A stretch of DNA of 64,000 bases. Source: Acidobacteriota bacterium. GTDB lineage: Bacteria > Acidobacteriota > Blastocatellia > UBA7656. Positions 1-8,150 of the stretch are shown here, in pieces (the stretch's first letter is position 1; each line of letters opens with the position of its first letter). The notes beneath the pieces are model-generated. The model was not told where the DNA came from, searched no databases, and was given only the letters and a program-made list of their open reading frames with translations. Position numbers and translations under genes: made by a program. Location: NCBI GenBank assembly GCA_016201275.1, contig JACQDB010000048.1:1-64000 (forward strand). Reading direction: 5' to 3'.

Positions 1-137
1 CGGGGCAAAGTTTACAATGACCAGCAACAGTTCGGTAGGCAGTGTCAGCATACAAATTCCTTTCTTGGTGGAAAGTCTTGTAGCTTACACAGCCTGCCGT
101 TATTTTTTCAAAGAGCAAATGGATAAAGTCGAGCTAA

Positions 138-262
138 GGATTGTGGATGAAATAAAGTGCAAGTTCAGAGTTACGCCTTTAAGCGTGAAGCGTCTGCGTC
201 AACTCACGCCTAAAGGCGTAACTCTGAACCTCAAAAACGGCGTCTTATTTCATCCACAATCC
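138..262. repeat. Palindromic element family A, copy 1 (TAA-flanked)
   Basis: A 125-bp near-palindrome. Its outer arms begin GGATTGTGGATGAAAT and end with the reverse complement, and TAA lies directly outside both ends (135-137 and 263-265), suggesting a 3-bp target duplication. An inner second palindrome carries GAGTTACGCCTTTA and its complement. A second copy of identical length is at 33619-33743. It has no coding capacity, so it is MITE-like. Confidence 0.8.
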
Positions 263-278
263 TAACTACCCAGCCTTT

Positions 279-405
279 TAGAGCGGTTTGTGTTTGAGAT
301 TACGGAAACCTCAAACCCGTTGAGCGGCGGTCGAAGACCTTGGCGCGGTTGAAGACCGTTGCTCAACGATAGGGGGTTTCGTACACACCTATGCAAACCG
401 CTCTA
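279..405 (+). repeat. 127-bp MITE-like element family B, copy 1
   Basis: Begins TAGAGCGGTTTG and ends AAACCGCTCTA, giving terminal inverted repeats around a TA on each side. The interior contains TTGAGCGGCGGTCGAAGACC and a complementary downstream arm. Further copies of exactly 127 bp are at 31626-31752 (inverted), 39930-40056 and 62251-62377. The TA ends suggest mobilisation by an IS630/mariner-type transposase, which is not present in the window. Confidence 0.85.
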
Positions 406-406
406 G

Positions 407-492
407 CAACGGAAAGCCGAGGCGGTTTGGCCATTCGTCTGAATTCCCCCAACGGAGAGCCGAGGCGGTTTGGCCATTCGTCTGAATCCCCC
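407..492 (+). repeat. 43-bp direct tandem duplication
   Basis: Two adjacent 43-bp units (407-449 and 450-492) share the core GCCGAGGCGGTTTGGCCATT and the tail CGTCTGAAT followed by a C-run. They differ at only a few positions. They start immediately after the right end of the family B element. No coding function is evident. Confidence 0.75.
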
Positions 493-517
493 CAACATCG
501 AGCTTATACCCCAAAGG

Positions 518-615
518 TTATAGCGGCTTGCAGATGTGTGCGATTGGTTGAGAGGCGGTCTGTGATCGCCTCTCAACCAGGTGTCGTGATCGCAGACCAA
601 TGAAATTCGCTATAA
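518..615 (+). repeat. TATAGCG-ended element family D, copy 1
   Basis: Left end TTATAGCGGCTTGCAG and right end TGAAATTCGCTATAA. Both ends recur exactly, in reverse orientation, at 47160-47226, so this is a mobile or dispersed element. The interior holds a REP-like hairpin, GGTTGAGAGGCGGTC with its complement, resembling the palindromes around the RAYT gene at 36.4-36.9 kb. Confidence 0.75.
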
Positions 616-642
616 GGAGTGTGGATGAAATCAAATGCAACC

Positions 643-676
643 GGGTAGGGCGACCCTGTGGTGATCGCCCCTACCA
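643..676. repeat. Hairpin family E (GGGCGACC type), copy 1
   Basis: Imperfect hairpin pairing GGTAGGGCGACC with GATCGCCCCTACC across CTGTGG. Related hairpins with a similar loop are at 40104-40140 and 56728-56765. The upstream TGTGGATGAAATCAAATGCAA resembles the left end of family A. Confidence 0.5.
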
Positions 677-776
677 GGCATGGGAAAATCACGCACGTTT
701 TGCCGCCACAAGCATACGAGTGCACCACTGTGAGAAAGGAAAAGCTTTCGTAGTAGCGCCGCGTTGACCTATCACC

Positions 777-820
777 AAAAAGATGAGGGCACCGCCGTGC
801 TGTCGGCGATGCCCTCATCT
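777..820 (-). terminator. Rho-independent terminator of the etf operon
   Basis: An 11-bp stem, AGATGAGGGCA (781-791) with TGCCCTCATCT (810-820), is followed on the minus strand by a T-run (777-781). It lies 60 bases past the stop of the DsbA-like gene and fits the end of the etf transcript. Confidence 0.75.
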
Positions 821-879
821 TGCGAAACTGCATTGCGGCTTACATCGGCCTTTTGCCGCAAGCGCTTTTCTGCTGCCGC

Positions 880-2436
880 TTATTTTTTCGCCACCTCTTT
901 GAGCGCGGCTTCAATAGCGGCTTTCAAGGACTCTTTCGATTTATCGCGGAGGCGCTTGCCATTGATGAACACCGTTGGCGTAGCGTTGATGCCAAGTCTA
1001 ACGCCGTCTTCCACGTCGCGCTGAACTTTATCGGCGAACTTGCCGCTGCTCAACGCCTCTTGGAACTTCTTCATATCCAGACCAAGTTGACTGGCGTATT
1101 GCAGCAGATTCTCGATTTCCAGATGCTCCTGATTCTTGAACAACACGGCGGCGTACTCCCAGAATTTGCCCTGCTCACGCGCCGCTTCGGCGGCTTCGGC
1201 AGCCTTCATCGCATAGGCGTGCATCTCCAAAGGGAAATCGCGCACCACGAACTTCACTCTATCGCCATACTCGTTGACGACCTCATCAAGAATCGGTTGC
1301 GTTCTGCCGCACGCCGGGCATTGAAAATCGGTAAACTCGACAATCGTTACCGCCGCATTCGCGCCGCCTCTGGTTGGGCGGTCATCTATGGCGATGCTTA
1401 AAACCGGCGGATCAGGTTCGCGCAAATTCATCTCAATGTTGGCCGTCTTTCGCAACGATTCGGCAAACGCATCTTCGGATTTCTGTTGCTCCTGCTGCGT
1501 CAGATATTCAATGATTTTGTCTTTGCTTTCGGCGAAGGTGCCGGCAATCTTTTCGGTGTTGTCATCGTAAAACTTGCGCGCTTCGGCTTCCGTCGGTTTG
1601 CGGATTTTGGTAATCACTTCCTGATCGAGCAACGCCTTGGTGGTGATCTTGCGCTTGGCGGCTTCCTGCTCCAACAACAGATCGTTGATCCGCACATCCA
1701 ATTGCGCTTTTTTGAGTTCATAGATTTGCTCTTGCGCCTCGAAAATCAAAGGCCGCAAGGCATCTTCGACATCGCCCGAAGTAATCTTTTCGCCGTTGAG
1801 GGTGGCAAACAAGCGTTCGCGGTCGGCTTCTTTTTCCGGCGGCGTAACAGCGGCAGCGGTCACCAGCATTTTCACTTGCGCGGCGGCGCGCAAACGCTCC
1901 GCCAGTTTTCTGGTCTCCAACTGCTGACGCTGCTGACGCAAATAGGTCAAGATGTCGCCAACAATACTGTCAAACGATTCCTGAATTTTCGCTTTGTTCT
2001 GCGCGTAAAAGGCCTGCGCTTCTTCCAGCGTCGGCTCTTTCACTTTGCTTAAAATTTCCTGCTCGATTAATTTCGAGGTCGTGATGCCGCGTTTCTTGGC
2101 TTCCAGGTTCAACAACCGCGTGTTGATCTGCACATCGAGTTCACGTTTGCGCGCTTCGACAACGCTGTTTTGAATCTCCTTCACTTTCTCTTTAAGCGGG
2201 TCTTCAATCTCTTTGGCGCTGATCTTAATGCCGTTCACGGTAGCGAACACATCGGGCGCGGGCGTCTTTGCCTCGCAACCGCAATCCTCTTTCTTATTGG
2301 TCGCCGCTGGCGGCGCGGTGGTGGTTGCAGGTTTTTGCGGCGATGCGGGGTTGGGTTTTGCGCCGGTGGTTTGCGCCCAGGCGGTGCCGACGCAAACCAT
2401 CAGCGCAAAAAATATGAGGGATAAAAAATTCTTCAT
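880..2436 (-). CDS. Secreted double SurA-N-like / DsbA-like thioredoxin-fold protein
   Basis: 518-residue exported protein. The start is ATG at 2436, preceded by GGAG and followed by a signal peptide (MKNFLSLIFFALMVCVGTAWAQ). After a Pro/Ala-rich linker, two homologous about 130-residue helical segments follow, each opening with FAT(V/L)NG(I/E)KI and resembling the N-terminal chaperone domain of SurA-type peptidyl-prolyl isomerases. The C-terminal 170 residues are a DsbA/DSBA-like thioredoxin domain with active-site CPAC at 373-376 and the cis-Pro context NATPTVFING. No PPIase domain is visible. It probably folds or oxidises envelope proteins. It is the last gene of the etf operon and ends before a terminator. 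The fold assignment is confident; the substrate is unknown. Confidence 0.85.
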   Translation of the reverse strand: MKNFLSLIFFALMVCVGTAWAQTTGAKPNPASPQKPATTTAPPAATNKKEDCGCEAKTPAPDVFATVNGIKISAKEIEDPLKEKVKEIQNSVVEARKRELDVQINTRLLNLEAKKRGITTSKLIEQEILSKVKEPTLEEAQAFYAQNKAKIQESFDSIVGDILTYLRQQRQQLETRKLAERLRAAAQVKMLVTAAAVTPPEKEADRERLFATLNGEKITSGDVEDALRPLIFEAQEQIYELKKAQLDVRINDLLLEQEAAKRKITTKALLDQEVITKIRKPTEAEARKFYDDNTEKIAGTFAESKDKIIEYLTQQEQQKSEDAFAESLRKTANIEMNLREPDPPVLSIAIDDRPTRGGANAAVTIVEFTDFQCPACGRTQPILDEVVNEYGDRVKFVVRDFPLEMHAYAMKAAEAAEAAREQGKFWEYAAVLFKNQEHLEIENLLQYASQLGLDMKKFQEALSSGKFADKVQRDVEDGVRLGINATPTVFINGKRLRDKSKESLKAAIEAALKEVAKK

Positions 2437-2521
2437 AAAAATCTCCGATACAAATTTGGGAGCGCATAGGCCGGACGTGCGCGCTCCCATTATTACACAT
2501 TTTTTTTGTGATCACACCCGC

Positions 2522-4192
2522 CTACATATTGCGGTAGTTCGGCCCACCGCCGCCTTCGGGCGGCACCCAGTTGATGATTTGATACGGGTCCATAATGTCG
2601 CAGGTTTTGCAGTGAACGCAGTTGGAAAAATTGATATGCAGTTTGCGACTCTCTTTGTCTTCGACCATTTCATAGACACTCGCCGGACAGAAATGTTGAC
2701 ACGGGTTGCCAAACTCTTTCGTGCAGCGATCAATGCAGATGTTGGTATCAAGTACGTGCAGATGACAGGGTTGGTCTTCGTCGTGCGCCGTGCTGGAATA
2801 ATAAACATCGGTTAATTTGGCAAAGGTCAACTTGTCATCGTATTTCAAATCGGCATAACGGTCTGCGCCGTTGGCCTGCTGGTGCTGCATATGTTCGTGA
2901 CCGGCCTTAATCGGCAGGCGCGTCGGCAAGCGTCCGCCGGTCAAAGTCGAGATACCGGCAATCATCAAACCCATATTGCGTCCTTTATCGAAAGCCTGAT
3001 GAAAGTTGCGCGTTTGATATAACTCTTTGCCGACATAACTTTCTTTTAATCTGGTTTCGTAGCGGCTGAGAATCTTGTCCGAATAATCGTCCGCCAACAG
3101 CGCTTCCAAGATCGTCTCTGCCGCCAGCATCCCCGCTTTGATCGCCGTGTGAATGCCCTTCAAGCGTTCGCCGTTTAAGGTGGCTGCCGAATCGCCGATA
3201 ATCATCACGCCATCGTGCGTCGGTTTCGGCATGGTGTACCAGCCGCCCACCGGCATAGCCTTTGCGCCGTAGCGAATCATCTTGCCGCCTTGTAAAAGTT
3301 CGGCAAACAACGGATGCGTTTTGAATTTTTGAAACTCGTGATGCGGATCAATTTTCGGGTCGCGGTAATCCAGCCCAACCGCCAAACCAATGTTGATGAT
3401 GCGGTCTTTCATGCCATAGACCCACGAACCGCCGAAGGTGTGCGAATCCAGCGGCCAGCCCATCGTATGAATGATGGAGCCTGCGGGAAAACGATCATCA
3501 GGCATCTCCCACAATTCTTTTACGCCTACAGAATAAACTTGCGGGTCTTTGCCAGCGTCGAGTTTCAACTGTTTGAGCAGTTGTTTGGTGAGCGAGCCGC
3601 GCACCCCTTCGCCCAGCACCGTGACTTTGGCAACGATGTCAACGCCCGGTTCAAAGACCGCTTTCGGCTTGCCATTTTTATCTATGCCTTTGTCGCCGGT
3701 GCGAACACCGATGACGGCGTTGTTGTCATAGAGCATTTCCCAGCCGGGAAATTCGGGAAAGATATTGACGCCTGCGGCTTCACATTTGTCGCCGAGCCAG
3801 CGCACAAATTTATTGAGTGAGATGACATAGTTGCCGTGATTGCGAAGCGGTGGCGGTAAAATCGGCGCGGGAATTTTGCCGCTTGCGGTTAAGAAATAAA
3901 CTTTCTCGTCACCAACAGGCGCTTCAAAGGGCGCGTCTTTTTCAAAGTCGGGAAGCAGTTCGCGCAGGCTGATGGGATCAAGCACCGCGCCAGACAATTG
4001 ATGCGCGCCTATCTCTGCGGCTTTTTCGATGACGGCGATATTGAGTTCATGCAGTTGCCTGCCACCATCGGCTTTGGCCTTTTCATTATGCTGTGCGACA
4101 AGGTTGGTCAGGTGCAGCGCACAAGATAAATTCGCCGGACCTGCGCCAACGAGCAGAACATCCATTTCCAGTGTTTCTCTCTCGATATTCAT
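2522..4192 (-). CDS. Electron transfer flavoprotein-ubiquinone oxidoreductase
   Basis: 556 residues, normal for the family. It passes electrons from reduced ETF to the membrane quinone pool, linking acyl-CoA and amino-acid dehydrogenases to respiration. The N-terminus has the FAD-binding dinucleotide motif VLLVGAGPANLSCALHL. The C-terminus has the [4Fe-4S] ligands: CTKEFGNPC..C near residues 495-510 and CVHCKTC at 525-531. Start is the ATG at 4192; an internal ATG at codon 10 (MDVLLVGAG) is an alternative. It lies downstream of etfA and etfB on the same strand, so it is likely cotranscribed. Family assignment is firm. Confidence 0.95.
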   Translation of the reverse strand: MNIERETLEMDVLLVGAGPANLSCALHLTNLVAQHNEKAKADGGRQLHELNIAVIEKAAEIGAHQLSGAVLDPISLRELLPDFEKDAPFEAPVGDEKVYFLTASGKIPAPILPPPLRNHGNYVISLNKFVRWLGDKCEAAGVNIFPEFPGWEMLYDNNAVIGVRTGDKGIDKNGKPKAVFEPGVDIVAKVTVLGEGVRGSLTKQLLKQLKLDAGKDPQVYSVGVKELWEMPDDRFPAGSIIHTMGWPLDSHTFGGSWVYGMKDRIINIGLAVGLDYRDPKIDPHHEFQKFKTHPLFAELLQGGKMIRYGAKAMPVGGWYTMPKPTHDGVMIIGDSAATLNGERLKGIHTAIKAGMLAAETILEALLADDYSDKILSRYETRLKESYVGKELYQTRNFHQAFDKGRNMGLMIAGISTLTGGRLPTRLPIKAGHEHMQHQQANGADRYADLKYDDKLTFAKLTDVYYSSTAHDEDQPCHLHVLDTNICIDRCTKEFGNPCQHFCPASVYEMVEDKESRKLHINFSNCVHCKTCDIMDPYQIINWVPPEGGGGPNYRNM

Positions 4193-4207
4193 AACTGGGT
4201 TCCCGAA

Positions 4208-4290
4208 GTCAGGTGTCAGGCGTCCGGCGTCAGGTCTTTATCTAAACGGCAATCGGTTATTTCCTGCCGCCTCAAACCTCAAACCTGGCA
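4208..4290. repeat. Heptanucleotide tandem repeats between etfA and ETF-QO
   Basis: Four head-to-tail heptamers of the form GTCAGGT/GTCAGGC/GTCCGGC/GTCAGGT occupy 4208-4235. Three CCTCAAA-type heptamers occupy 4270-4290. They fill the 111-bp spacer inside an operon. Similar seven-base repeats occupy other operon spacers in this window. Confidence 0.75.
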
Positions 4291-4303
4291 CTTGATACCT
4301 CAT

Positions 4304-5296
4304 TTATTCGCCTTTGGCTTTTTTCACTTCGGCAGTGAGCGCCGGAATAATGTCGAACAGATCGCCGACGATGCCGTAATCGGCGATGTCGAAAATCGGC
4401 GCTTCCGGGTCTTTATTGATCGCCACGATGGTCTGCGAATTCTTCATACCGACGACGTGTTGAATGGCTCCCGATATGCCAATCGCCAGATACAATTTCG
4501 GCGCGACGGTTTGTCCAGAACTGCCAATCTGTCGGTCCATAGGCAACCATTCGTTATCGCAAATCGGACGCGAGGCGGCGATTTCTGCGCCCATAGCGGC
4601 GGCCAGGTCTTCGATAATTTTGATGTTGTCTTTTTCTTTGATACCGCGACCGATGGCAACGATGAGCGGCGCTTGCGTGAGATCAACGGCTTGCTTGGCC
4701 TCTTGAAATGGCGCTTCGGTTTGGGTGCGAACGTCAACGCTCGACAAATCCACCGCCAGCGCTTCTACAGCGGCAGGCGCGTCACCAACTTCGGCTAAAT
4801 CGGCGCGATACGAACCAGCCTGGAACGATACGAAAATCGGTGGCGCGGACTGCACGCGAACATCGGTGTTGATTTTGCCTTGAAAAATCTGGCGCGTGAA
4901 CACGGTGTCGTTGCCGTCTTGACGAAAGCTGATGCAGTCGGTCACGAAAGTCTTGCCCAGTGCGGCGGTCAAGCGCGGCGCAAAGTCGCGCACCCGATAG
5001 GTATGGCTGAAAGCGACCATTCGCGGGTTGAGTTTTTCGATCACCTGTTTGAGCGCGCCTACATACGCATCGGGCGTGTAGGTCGCCAGCTTGTCGTCTT
5101 CGACCGTGTAAACTTTCGCCAGTTTTTTCGCGGCAATTTCCGTTGCGACCTCATTGATGCCTTGCCCCAAAACGACTGCCGAAGTGGTATCACCCGTGGT
5201 CGCGGCAATCTTCTGCACCGCAACCAGAGTTTCCAGCGATGTACGATTGAGTTTGCCATCGCGCTGTTCAATAAAAAGTAATATGCCTTCGCTCAT
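4304..5296 (-). CDS. etfA: Electron transfer flavoprotein alpha subunit
   Basis: 330-residue FAD-carrying subunit of ETF. The start MSEGILLFIEQ at 5296 is chosen because GGAGG precedes it by three to eight bases; upstream in-frame sequence is repeat DNA. The C-terminal FAD-binding domain is clear: VAIGRGIKEKDN, the SRPICDNEWLPMDRQIG segment, YLAIGISGAIQH and NKDPEAPIFDIADYGIVGDL. It forms a heterodimer with the beta subunit encoded just upstream and donates electrons to ETF-QO encoded just downstream. Everything expected of the family is present and no defects are visible. Confidence 0.96.
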   Translation of the reverse strand: MSEGILLFIEQRDGKLNRTSLETLVAVQKIAATTGDTTSAVVLGQGINEVATEIAAKKLAKVYTVEDDKLATYTPDAYVGALKQVIEKLNPRMVAFSHTYRVRDFAPRLTAALGKTFVTDCISFRQDGNDTVFTRQIFQGKINTDVRVQSAPPIFVSFQAGSYRADLAEVGDAPAAVEALAVDLSSVDVRTQTEAPFQEAKQAVDLTQAPLIVAIGRGIKEKDNIKIIEDLAAAMGAEIAASRPICDNEWLPMDRQIGSSGQTVAPKLYLAIGISGAIQHVVGMKNSQTIVAINKDPEAPIFDIADYGIVGDLFDIIPALTAEVKKAKGE

Positions 5297-5309
5297 AATC
5301 CTCCTATTC

Positions 5310-5445
5310 GATTGCGGATTGCAGAATGCGGATTGCGGATTATAGAACTTCTGCCAGATGGTTCCATTCTGCAATCAAAATTCAAACCGTTAATCTGCTT
5401 TATTCAACTGCAAAATCAATAATCCGCATTCTGCAATCCGCAATC
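5310..5445. repeat. Facing heptamer repeats between etfB and etfA
   Basis: A 25-bp array of ATTGCGG-type heptamers (5310-5334) is matched by its perfect reverse complement at 5421-5445, with 86 bases between. The pair fills most of the spacer between two cotranscribed genes and could form a large cruciform or an RNA hairpin. Confidence 0.8.
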
Positions 5446-5450
5446 CGCAA

Positions 5451-6236
5451 TTAAAGCACTCTGGCGTCGAATTTCAATTTCTCGACCAGTTTGGCAGCGG
5501 CCTCGGCGGGCTTGCCTGCGATGATTTCGGTCTGCTTGCTCTTGATCGGCAGGTACGCTTTTTCAATCACCTGCGCCGGTTGTAAAGCTTGGGCGGTCAA
5601 TCCGAGGTCGGCGGCTTTGACCTCTTTCAACTCTTTCTTCTTGGCCGCCATAATGCCTTTCAAAGTGGCGTAGCGCAATTGATTGATGCCCGATTGAATG
5701 GTCAACAACGCTGGCATGGGAATCTTCACCCATTGAAACCAGCCGCTTTCCAATTCGCGTTTGACGCGCACGCTGTCGCCTTCGGGCTGCACTTCCATAA
5801 CGATGGTGGCGCTTGATAAGCCGAGAGTTTCGGCCAAGATCAACCCGACCTGCGCGAATCCGTAATCGTCCGATTGCAACCCTGTGAACACCAGATCGAA
5901 CTTTTCATCTTTTAACGCAGCGGCCAAGGCGCGTGCCACGCCTGCGGCATCGGTGGCGCTGTTGAAGATGTCATCGTGCAGATGTATGGCGCGGTCTGCG
6001 CCTTTGGCCAATGCCTCTTTGATAGACTGACGAACCCGTTCGGGACCTAAAGCCAAGACGATGACTTCGCCGCTGCCGTGCTTCTCTCTCTGGCGCAAGG
6101 CTTCTTCAAGTGCATAAGCGTCGGCCTCGCTCATCTCGTAACTGATGTCGCGGTCATCAATCCATTTTTGATCCGCCGCAATGCGTAAAATCGAATCCTT
6201 CTTGGGAACCTGTTTTAGACAAACGACTATATTCAT
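5451..6236 (-). CDS. etfB: Electron transfer flavoprotein beta subunit
   Basis: 261 residues. The start at 6236 (MNIVVCLKQVPKKDS) has AGGAAAAGC upstream and matches the family N-terminus exactly, whereas the longer frame would add 24 unrelated residues. Beta-subunit hallmarks are the VVCLKQVP start, the acidic SEADAYALEEAL segment, and the AMP-binding region around LVFTGLQSDDYGFAQVG. It is the first gene of the etfB-etfA-ETF-QO operon. Electrons come from flavoprotein dehydrogenases encoded elsewhere. Confidence 0.96.
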   Translation of the reverse strand: MNIVVCLKQVPKKDSILRIAADQKWIDDRDISYEMSEADAYALEEALRQREKHGSGEVIVLALGPERVRQSIKEALAKGADRAIHLHDDIFNSATDAAGVARALAAALKDEKFDLVFTGLQSDDYGFAQVGLILAETLGLSSATIVMEVQPEGDSVRVKRELESGWFQWVKIPMPALLTIQSGINQLRYATLKGIMAAKKKELKEVKAADLGLTAQALQPAQVIEKAYLPIKSKQTEIIAGKPAEAAAKLVEKLKFDARVL

Positions 6237-6477
6237 AAGCTTTTCCTGAGTGAAGAATGGTTGAGAGGTGATCTCTCGTTGGGTGATCGGCGCGTAACGC
6301 CTGACCACCTCAATAATATGACAAGCCCTATGGCTTCATGCAAAACGCTGCAAACATTTTTACGGGCAGCGTTGCCCACAGCAGCGCCACTTTGACAAAG
6401 GCTGTATCACAGCTTCGTAAAGGGGAGTGACCGGGGCAAAGCCGCCCGCACAAATTCGCCTGATTTTATTGGTTGAA

Positions 6478-7719
6478 TCAACCGCCGTAGCGTTTCATCA
6501 ACACCGCCGCGTTGGTGCCGCCAAAGCCAAAGGAATTCGACAAGGCATATTCCATACGGGTTTTTCGCGGACTGTTCGGCACATAATCCAAATCACATTC
6601 GGGGTCGGGCTTTTCGTAATTGGCCGTCGGCGGCACGGTCTGTTCGCTCAAAGCCATCGCGAGAATACCGCTTTCGACGCCGCCTGCAGCGCCCAACAAA
6701 TGCCCCATCACCGACTTGGTAGAACTGACGGGAATCGAATAGGCCGAATCGCCGAAGACGCTTTTAATCGCCAGCGTCTCCAGCTTGTCGTTGTAATAGG
6801 TCGAGGTGCCGTGGGCGTTGATGTAACCGATCTGGTGCGGCTCGATGCCAGCATCCTGGATGGCGGCGGTCATCACGCGGATTGCGCCATCGCCATCTTC
6901 GGACGGTTGGGTGATATGAAAGGCATCCGAAGTCATGCCATAACCGACGACCTCCGCATAAATCTTCGCGCCACGCGCACGGGCGTGTTCCAACTCTTCC
7001 AGAATCAATATGCCCGCGCCTTCGCCAATCACAAAGCCATCGCGGTCGCCATCAAACGGACGGCTGGCGTGTTCCGGGTCTTCGTTGCGTACTGACAAAG
7101 CGCGCATCGAAGCGAAACCGCCAACGCCCATAGGGGTAATCGCGCCTTCCGCGCCGCCGCAAATCATGGCATCGGCTTCGCCTCTTTGAATCATGCGAAA
7201 GCTGTCGCCGACGGCGTGCGCGCCCGAAGAGCAGGCCGTACAGGTAGCCGAATTCGGCCCTTTGGCACCAAAGCGAATCGAGACCTGCCCCGAGGCTAGA
7301 TTGACTATCGAAGCGACGATGAAGAAAGGCGAAATCCGGCCTGGGCCGCCTTTCAGGAATTTTTCGTGTTCGCGCTCAATGACCCCAAAGCCGCCGATGC
7401 CGGAACCGATATAGGTGCCAACTCGCGGGGCATTCTCTTTGGTGACGCGCAAGCCCGAATCATCCATCGCTTCCTGCGACGCGGCAACCGCATAATGGAT
7501 GAACACGTCCATCTTTTTGACCTCTTTCTTCTCAATGAATTTCAAGGGGTCAAAATCTTTCACCTCACTGGCGATGCGGGCCGAAAACGCGGTGGTGTCA
7601 AACCGCGTGATAGGTCCGACACGACTCTTACCGGCCAGCAGCGTTGACCAGACATCTTCTTTGGTATTGCCTGCGCCACACACCAGCCCGATACCTGTGA
7701 CTACGACACGACGATTCAC
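6478..7719 (-). CDS. fabF: 3-oxoacyl-[acyl-carrier-protein] synthase II
   Basis: 413-residue condensing enzyme of fatty-acid elongation: malonyl-ACP plus acyl-ACP to 3-oxoacyl-ACP. The catalytic triad is Cys163 (TACSSGAH), His303 (NAHGTSTYYND) and His340 (VMGHLLGAAGG). The start is GTG at 7719, preceded by a strong GGAGGTGAT. It follows acpP by 66 bases on the same strand, the usual arrangement. The reductase fabG and initiating fabH, often in this cluster, are not present here. Confidence 0.97.
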   Translation of the reverse strand: MNRRVVVTGIGLVCGAGNTKEDVWSTLLAGKSRVGPITRFDTTAFSARIASEVKDFDPLKFIEKKEVKKMDVFIHYAVAASQEAMDDSGLRVTKENAPRVGTYIGSGIGGFGVIEREHEKFLKGGPGRISPFFIVASIVNLASGQVSIRFGAKGPNSATCTACSSGAHAVGDSFRMIQRGEADAMICGGAEGAITPMGVGGFASMRALSVRNEDPEHASRPFDGDRDGFVIGEGAGILILEELEHARARGAKIYAEVVGYGMTSDAFHITQPSEDGDGAIRVMTAAIQDAGIEPHQIGYINAHGTSTYYNDKLETLAIKSVFGDSAYSIPVSSTKSVMGHLLGAAGGVESGILAMALSEQTVPPTANYEKPDPECDLDYVPNSPRKTRMEYALSNSFGFGGTNAAVLMKRYGG

Positions 7720-7785
7720 GGCATCACCTCCAAACAGAGAAACCCACTGCCGAATTTGGAGTGTTTCTCGAAGCGCACCATCAAC

Positions 7786-8025
7786 TTACTTGACGTGCTT
7801 TTCAATGTAATCCACCGCATCGCGAACGCTTTGAATCTTCTCGGCGTCTTCGTCCGGTATTTCAATGTCGAATTCTTCTTCAAAGCGCATGACCAATTCG
7901 ACCGTATCAAGCGAATCAGCGCCCAAATCATCAATAAAACGCGCATTCGCGGTTACTTCTCCTTCGTCCACACCCAGTTCGTCAACAATAATCTGTTTGA
8001 CTCTTTCTTCAACTGAACCTTCCAT
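7786..8025 (-). CDS. acpP: Acyl carrier protein
   Basis: 79-residue acidic carrier. Ser38 in the [14 protein letters not shown] motif is the 4'-phosphopantetheine attachment site. The start ATG at 8025 has GGAGG about seven bases upstream. It carries the growing acyl chain for FabD, FabF and PlsX, all encoded in the same cluster. Length and charge are typical. Confidence 0.98.
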   Translation of the reverse strand: MEGSVEERVKQIIVDELGVDEGEVTANARFIDDLGADSLDTVELVMRFEEEFDIEIPDEDAEKIQSVRDAVDYIEKHVK

Positions 8026-8150
8026 CTTTGGCTTCCTCCATTAGTAATTAATAGTTCATCTTGAACGATAAGCGATAAATGAGAAATCATCAAATCGCTT
8101 CCACACCTCAAAGCGCGAGGGTTTTGGCCTCGCCTCTGGGCTGCCTGATA

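Larger units (their letters stand above)
1..776. other. Non-coding repeat-rich stretch
   Basis: No convincing gene lies here. Short open frames exist, but they read through palindromic repeats. The stretch holds a 125-bp palindromic element (138-262), a 127-bp element (279-405), a 43-bp tandem duplication (407-492), a TATAGCG-ended element (518-615) and a hairpin (643-676), each listed separately. The first 130 bases show nothing recognisable. Confidence 0.7.

Noticed and set aside
17-265. An 82-codon open frame at the left edge.
   Set aside because: More than half of it reads through the family A palindrome, and the remainder has no recognisable protein features.
8026-8150. Possible fabG remnant between fabD and acpP.
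   Set aside because: The 125-base gap contains no recognisable SDR motif in any frame; fabG may simply be elsewhere.
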